A stretch of 16,557 nt of DNA from Spirogloea muscicola (taxonomy: Eukaryota; Streptophyta; Zygnematophyceae; Spirogloeales; Spirogloeaceae), in NCBI GenBank assembly GCA_009602725.1, contig WELB01000104.1, positions 86,775 through 103,331 of the forward strand, in the 5' to 3' direction. This document shows, piece by piece, positions 15,701 to 16,557 of this stretch. The number at the start of each line of letters is the position of its first letter. The stretch's first letter is position 1. Made by a program: the position numbers and the translations under genes. Under the pieces are notes generated by a model. It saw only the letters and a program-made list of their open reading frames with translations. It had not been told where the DNA came from and did no database searches.

Positions 15701-16018
15701 CCTCCTCTCGCAGGTCTTTGGGATGAGGCTGGCGGTCTCGCTGCAGCGCTCTTCTTTGGCTCATGCGGTCCACGCGCGGGCTGGCCGTGCTATGGCTGCT
15801 GCTTCCGGGTCTCGGCAAAGTGCCGCTTCTCCTGCTCCGAGTTACTCTGATCTGCTGTTGCTCACACGTGGATACTGAGCAGCCATCTGCATCTCCCTCT
15901 GCACCATCTTGCACTTTGTAGTGTAGTCCTTTTTCAGCACCTCTTTCTTTGGCTTTGAACATTGTCCATTCTTTTTGGGTTGGCTTTGCCAGCCCCTTTT
16001 CTCAATGGGCGAGCACCT
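15701..16018 (+). mobile_element. 5'-truncated LINE copy D
   Basis: Closely related to the 3' block of the long LINE at 1985-2290. Its frame is still open through MRLAVSLQRSSLAHAVHARA and MAAASGSRQSA to YSDLLLLTRGY-stop (TGA 15876-15878). Both terminal stems are present: GGGTTGGC-TTT-GCCAGCCC (15977-15995, with one G-T wobble pair) and the CTCA...CGAG stem (16001-16013). Confidence 0.75.
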
Positions 16019-16078
16019 TCTTTCTATTTGGGCTGGCCTCTCCTTACAATAGTAGAGCTGTTTCTCCCGCCCTTCCCA
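16019..16078 (+). mobile_element. LINE 3'-end fragment (copy I) abutting copy D
   Basis: Immediately after the end of copy D, CTATTTGGGCTGGCCTCTCC repeats the start of copy F's hairpin. It then diverges, so only part of the terminal structure survives. Another head-to-tail contact of copies, as with C and B. Confidence 0.5.
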
Positions 16079-16156
16079 GGTGGCGCCAAGCGACTCGCCC
16101 CGTCAGGATCAGGGGCCTCCGCCCCCGCGCGGCGTCGTGGTCCTCGTCCTTAGAAG

Positions 16157-16221
16157 AATTTCGTGTATTTGAACAATCGAAGGCCAGTATGGCCAAGTAC
16201 AAAGGTAAGCACATCTTATGA
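16157..16221 (+). repeat. Dispersed repeat K, copy 2
   Basis: Second copy of the repeat at 765-826. The open frame here runs VFEQSKASMAKYKGKHIL to TGA (16219-16221). The first copy, VFVTNEGQMAKYTGKHI-stop, keeps the same spacing from VF to the stop region. AAAG|GTAAGC at 16201-16210 also resembles a strong splice donor, which the first copy lacks. Confidence 0.5.
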
Positions 16222-16229
16222 CGTAGCAA

Positions 16230-16557
16230 CTAGCGTCTAGCAGCTACTGGAGCTGCTAGTGGAGTGAGGCAGCAGCAGTGCCAGGAGGAATGGAGGGGTG
16301 GGGGGGGGAAGAGGGCTGGAAGTGCCACGATTGGGGCCTTGACATCCTGTCCTGCTGGAGCTGCAAGAGGAGGAGTGAGGCAGCATCCATAGCAGGAGGG
16401 ATGGGGGGGTGGGGAAGGATGGCCGGAAGTGCCGATGAGGGGGGCCTTGTCGACCTGGCCTGGCAGCAGTGGCAGGAGGAGGGATGGCGGAGGGGAAAGG
16501 GAGGGCCGGCTGCTAGAGGAGTGAGGCACCAGCAGTGGCAGGAGGAATGGAGGGGGG
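16230..16557. repeat. G/A-rich minisatellite, runs off the window
   Basis: Imperfect repeats built around GCAGCAGTGGCAGGAGGAAT and GGAGTGAGGCA. Variants of the first motif lie near 16271, 16381, 16464 and 16531, and GTGAGGCA at 16264, 16375 and 16521. The + strand is strongly G-rich with runs of five to nine G, a possible G-quadruplex former. The long minus-strand open frame here (16230-16529) only reflects this composition. Confidence 0.75.

Noticed and set aside
15696-15878. LINE C-terminal pieces as tRNA-derived SINEs
   Set aside because: No convincing A and B boxes or tRNA fold. The shared part is protein-coding and matches the C-terminus of the long LINE, so 5' truncation explains it.

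Overview
This is a window from a nuclear eukaryotic genome. It holds one intron-rich gene on the + strand, about 3.3-14.34 kb, flanked on both sides by decayed retrotransposon debris. Nothing prokaryotic is visible: no operon structure, no ribosome binding sites and no open frame of normal bacterial length. The lineage cannot be fixed from the sequence. The roughly balanced base composition, many short introns with loose 5' splice sites, and a TGTAA just after the stop codon (the usual poly(A) signal of green algae) suggest a unicellular alga, possibly a chlorophyte or prasinophyte. That is inference.

The gene is recognisable as WASHC4 (SWIP, KIAA1033; WASH-7 family), the large scaffold subunit of the WASH complex that drives Arp2/3 actin assembly on endosomes. 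I assembled 19 single-copy exons (7448-14340) whose splice phases agree at every junction and give an 801-residue C-terminal part. This part lines up, with no or few gaps over most exons, with the middle and C-terminal thirds of animal SWIP as I remember it.

The most striking object is directly upstream. A 519-bp direct repeat (2948-7438, about 8.65 copies, practically identical) has in each unit one complete WASHC4 exon of 207 bp plus one 312-bp intron. The exon is phase 2-2, so any number of copies can be spliced in without changing the frame, each adding 69 residues. Eight complete copies are present. The array starts in the middle of an exon copy next to unrelated GC-rich DNA, and the exons for roughly the first third of the protein are not found upstream. 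The locus is therefore rearranged, misassembled, or has its 5' part beyond a repeat-filled intron.

The left flank (1-2947) and right flank (14.6-16.2 kb) carry 5'-truncated copies of one non-LTR retrotransposon family. The longest (about 960-2290) keeps remnants of a post-RT region, a CCHC zinc motif and a restriction-like endonuclease core, all frameshifted. Copies end in a conserved peptide (S-D-L-x-L-L-x-x-x-Y-stop) and a 3' end with two small stem-loops whose stems covary between subfamilies. One truncated copy sits inside the long one with a 7-bp target-site duplication. The window ends in a G/A-rich minisatellite (16230-16557).
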